Position numbers and translations under genes: made by a program. The notes below the pieces were generated by a model. It did no database searches and was not told the DNA's origin. It was given only the letters and a program-made list of their open reading frames with translations. Below are positions 5,715 through 6,907 of a stretch of 6,907 bases of DNA, piece after piece; position 1 is the first letter of the stretch; the number at the start of each line of letters is the position of its first letter. Source of the stretch: an uncultured Clostridia bacterium (GTDB taxonomy: Bacteria; Bacillota; Clostridia; Christensenellales; Borkfalkiaceae); assembly GCA_947177825.1 (NCBI GenBank), contig CAMWWA010000067.1:1-6907 (forward strand), given 5' to 3'.

Positions 5715-6707
5715 ATGGTTAAATACTTTATCGCGGACGAAAACGCGGCGCTTACGCAGAGCGAAGATTTTGCGCCCCTTTGCTGGGTAGATATGGTCAG
5801 CCCCACCGACGGCGAGGTTGAAAAGGTTGCAGCCCAGACGGGCATACCCGAAGATATGATTAAAGCCGCCCTCGACGAGGAGGAAAGGGCGCGTACGGAG
5901 TTTGACGAGGGCTGTTCGCTGTTCGTCGTCGACTGTCCCGTAATAGAGGAAAGCGACGCGGGCGACTCCTACTCCACCCTGCCCCTTGCGGTTATCTATA
6001 ACGAAAACTGTATTATGACGGTCTGCCTGAAGGGCAACCCCGTTTTAAAGGACTTTATCACGGGGCGCACCAAGGTCAGATGCGACGACCCAGTGCAGTT
6101 TATTTTGCACTTTATGCTGGGCAACGCCAAGCGCTTTTTGTACTGCCTTAAACAGATTGACAGGCGCAGCCAGCGCGTACAGGCGGAGCTGGGCACCAAT
6201 CTGAAAAACGACGACATTTTACAGCTTTTAGAGCTTGAAAATTCGCTGGTATACTTTTCGACTTCGTTAAACTCCAACGCCAAGGTGCACGAAAAGCTTG
6301 CAAAGGTCGGGCACGTTACCGCGCGCGAGGATTACTACGATATATACGACGACCTTGTAATCGAGTGCAACCAGGCGATTGAAATGTGTAAAATCTATAA
6401 AGACACGCTCACCGTTTCGATGGACGCCTACGGTTCGGTCATATCCAACAACGCCAACGACTCGATGAAAAAGCTGACCATTATCACCATTCTGCTTGCC
6501 ATTCCCACCATGATTGCGGGCTTCTGGGGTATGAATATGCCCGTGCCCTTTCAGGCGTTCCACGGCGAAACCTCCACCGTATGGTTCTGGATAGTAATTG
6601 CGTGCGCGCTCGCCCTGACGGCGGCAATAGCCGTAATAATGCTTAAATCCAAGCCGGTTTTCCGCCGCAAAAGCAAAAAGCAGAAAAAGAACAGGAAGAA
6701 AAAATAA
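5715..6707 (+). CDS. corA: CorA family magnesium/divalent cation channel
   Basis: CorA proteins are pentameric membrane channels that bring in Mg2+ (some also Co2+ or Ni2+). The 330-residue product has the family layout. A large acidic cytoplasmic N-terminal domain (1 to about 170, starting MVKYFIADEN) is followed by a long helical stalk (about 170-250, 'LLELENSLVYFSTSLNSN'). Then come the pore helix and first membrane segment (about 254-271, 'LTIITILLAIPTMIAGF') ending in the invariant GMN (272-274). A short loop MPVPFQAFHG, where many relatives carry 'MPEL', follows, and then the second membrane segment (about 289-310). The C-terminal tail is very basic: 13 of the last 20 residues are Lys or Arg. 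I chose the ATG at 5715, not the in-frame TTG 12 codons upstream, because the TTG lies inside the promoter and MVKYF matches the family start. The following gene starts one base after the stop codon. Cation preference cannot be read from the sequence. Confidence 0.95.
   Translation: MVKYFIADENAALTQSEDFAPLCWVDMVSPTDGEVEKVAAQTGIPEDMIKAALDEEERARTEFDEGCSLFVVDCPVIEESDAGDSYSTLPLAVIYNENCIMTVCLKGNPVLKDFITGRTKVRCDDPVQFILHFMLGNAKRFLYCLKQIDRRSQRVQAELGTNLKNDDILQLLELENSLVYFSTSLNSNAKVHEKLAKVGHVTAREDYYDIYDDLVIECNQAIEMCKIYKDTLTVSMDAYGSVISNNANDSMKKLTIITILLAIPTMIAGFWGMNMPVPFQAFHGETSTVWFWIVIACALALTAAIAVIMLKSKPVFRRKSKKQKKNRKKK
6693..6698 (+). promoter_or_regulatory. Ribosome binding site of the zinc-ribbon gene
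   Basis: AGGAAG lies 10 bases before the ATG at 6709, inside the codons for the lysine-rich tail of corA. This supports translation of both genes from one transcript. Confidence 0.65.
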
Positions 6708-6708
6708 T

Positions 6709-6906
6709 ATGCCCATTTTGCAATACCGCTGCCCGAAGTGCGGCAAATCGTTTGACGAGCTGGTGAAGAAATACACAGACGAAGTTAAATGCCCCGACTG
6801 CGGCGCTGCGGCGGAAAGGTCGTTCTGCGGCGAAATGTACACCGCGACGGGCAGGCAGATTAAAAAGTGCAGCGGCAACTGCAAGACCTGCGGCGGCTGC
6901 CGGTGA
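6709..6906 (+). CDS. FmdB-like small zinc-ribbon protein
   Basis: This 65-residue protein belongs to the FmdB / CxxC-CxxC zinc-ribbon family, whose members are suspected regulatory or metal-handling proteins of no settled function. It begins with the family signature MPILQYRCPKCGKSFDELV. The zinc ribbon is formed by C8-x2-C11 and C28-x2-C31. A second cysteine cluster closes the protein (C54-x3-C58-x2-C61-x2-C64), and C40 lies between the two. Such Cys-Gly-rich tails are common in clostridial members. The ATG is one base after the corA stop codon, so the two genes very likely form an operon; a functional link to Mg2+ uptake is only inference. The stop TGA is one base from the window edge, so any downstream partner or terminator is not visible. 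Confidence 0.88.
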   Translation: MPILQYRCPKCGKSFDELVKKYTDEVKCPDCGAAAERSFCGEMYTATGRQIKKCSGNCKTCGGCR

Positions 6907-6907
6907 G

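Noticed and set aside
6267..6884. Open frame of 205 codons on the minus strand
   Set aside because: Antisense to corA and the zinc-ribbon gene; no domain recognised, and the plus-strand genes explain the region.
1..6907. Mobile elements, CRISPR arrays, tRNA or rRNA genes, riboswitches
   Set aside because: No transposase or integrase motifs, direct-repeat arrays or recognisable RNA gene sequences were seen on either strand.

Overview
The window looks like chromosomal DNA of an anaerobic, Gram-positive-type bacterium, most likely an uncultured gut-associated member of Bacillota, class Clostridia. Three things point there. The cluster yicC-gmk-rpoZ-priA is a Bacillota-style arrangement. The RpoZ and CorA sequences read like clostridial versions, and the two clear promoters match the housekeeping sigma consensus with 17-base spacers. 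Base composition is roughly balanced G+C, with AT-rich intergenic signals. The genus cannot be named from the sequence.

Left part, minus strand (1-3312): four co-directional genes read from right to left. They are yicC (RNase-like protein), gmk (guanylate kinase), rpoZ (RNA polymerase omega subunit) and priA (primosomal helicase, cut by the left edge after 519 codons). A strong promoter (TTGTTT-17-TATAAT) lies just before yicC. yicC and gmk overlap by 8 bases, gmk and rpoZ are 6 bases apart, and rpoZ and priA are separated by 104 bases packed with small hairpins. In Bacillus-type genomes remA usually lies between yicC and gmk, and coaBC between rpoZ and priA; both are absent here. The group links RNA turnover, GDP supply, transcription and replication restart.

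Middle (3406-4068, minus): a small, cysteine-rich protein of the carbon-nitrogen hydrolase (nitrilase) fold. All three catalytic positions appear to be replaced, so it may be a pseudoenzyme. This is the least ordinary gene in the window.

Right part, plus strand (4152-6906): a divergently transcribed lipoprotein zinc aminopeptidase of family M1, closed by a strong intrinsic terminator. Next comes a CorA-type Mg2+ channel gene with its own consensus promoter and an unusually short leader. One base after its stop is a small FmdB-like zinc-ribbon gene, very probably co-transcribed with it.

No rRNA, tRNA, CRISPR array, insertion sequence or phage gene was seen. No stretch longer than about 120 bases lacks a gene. 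I did not find a convincing new multi-gene system. The points most worth checking are the degenerate nitrilase-fold protein and the hairpin-filled gap where coaBC is normally found.
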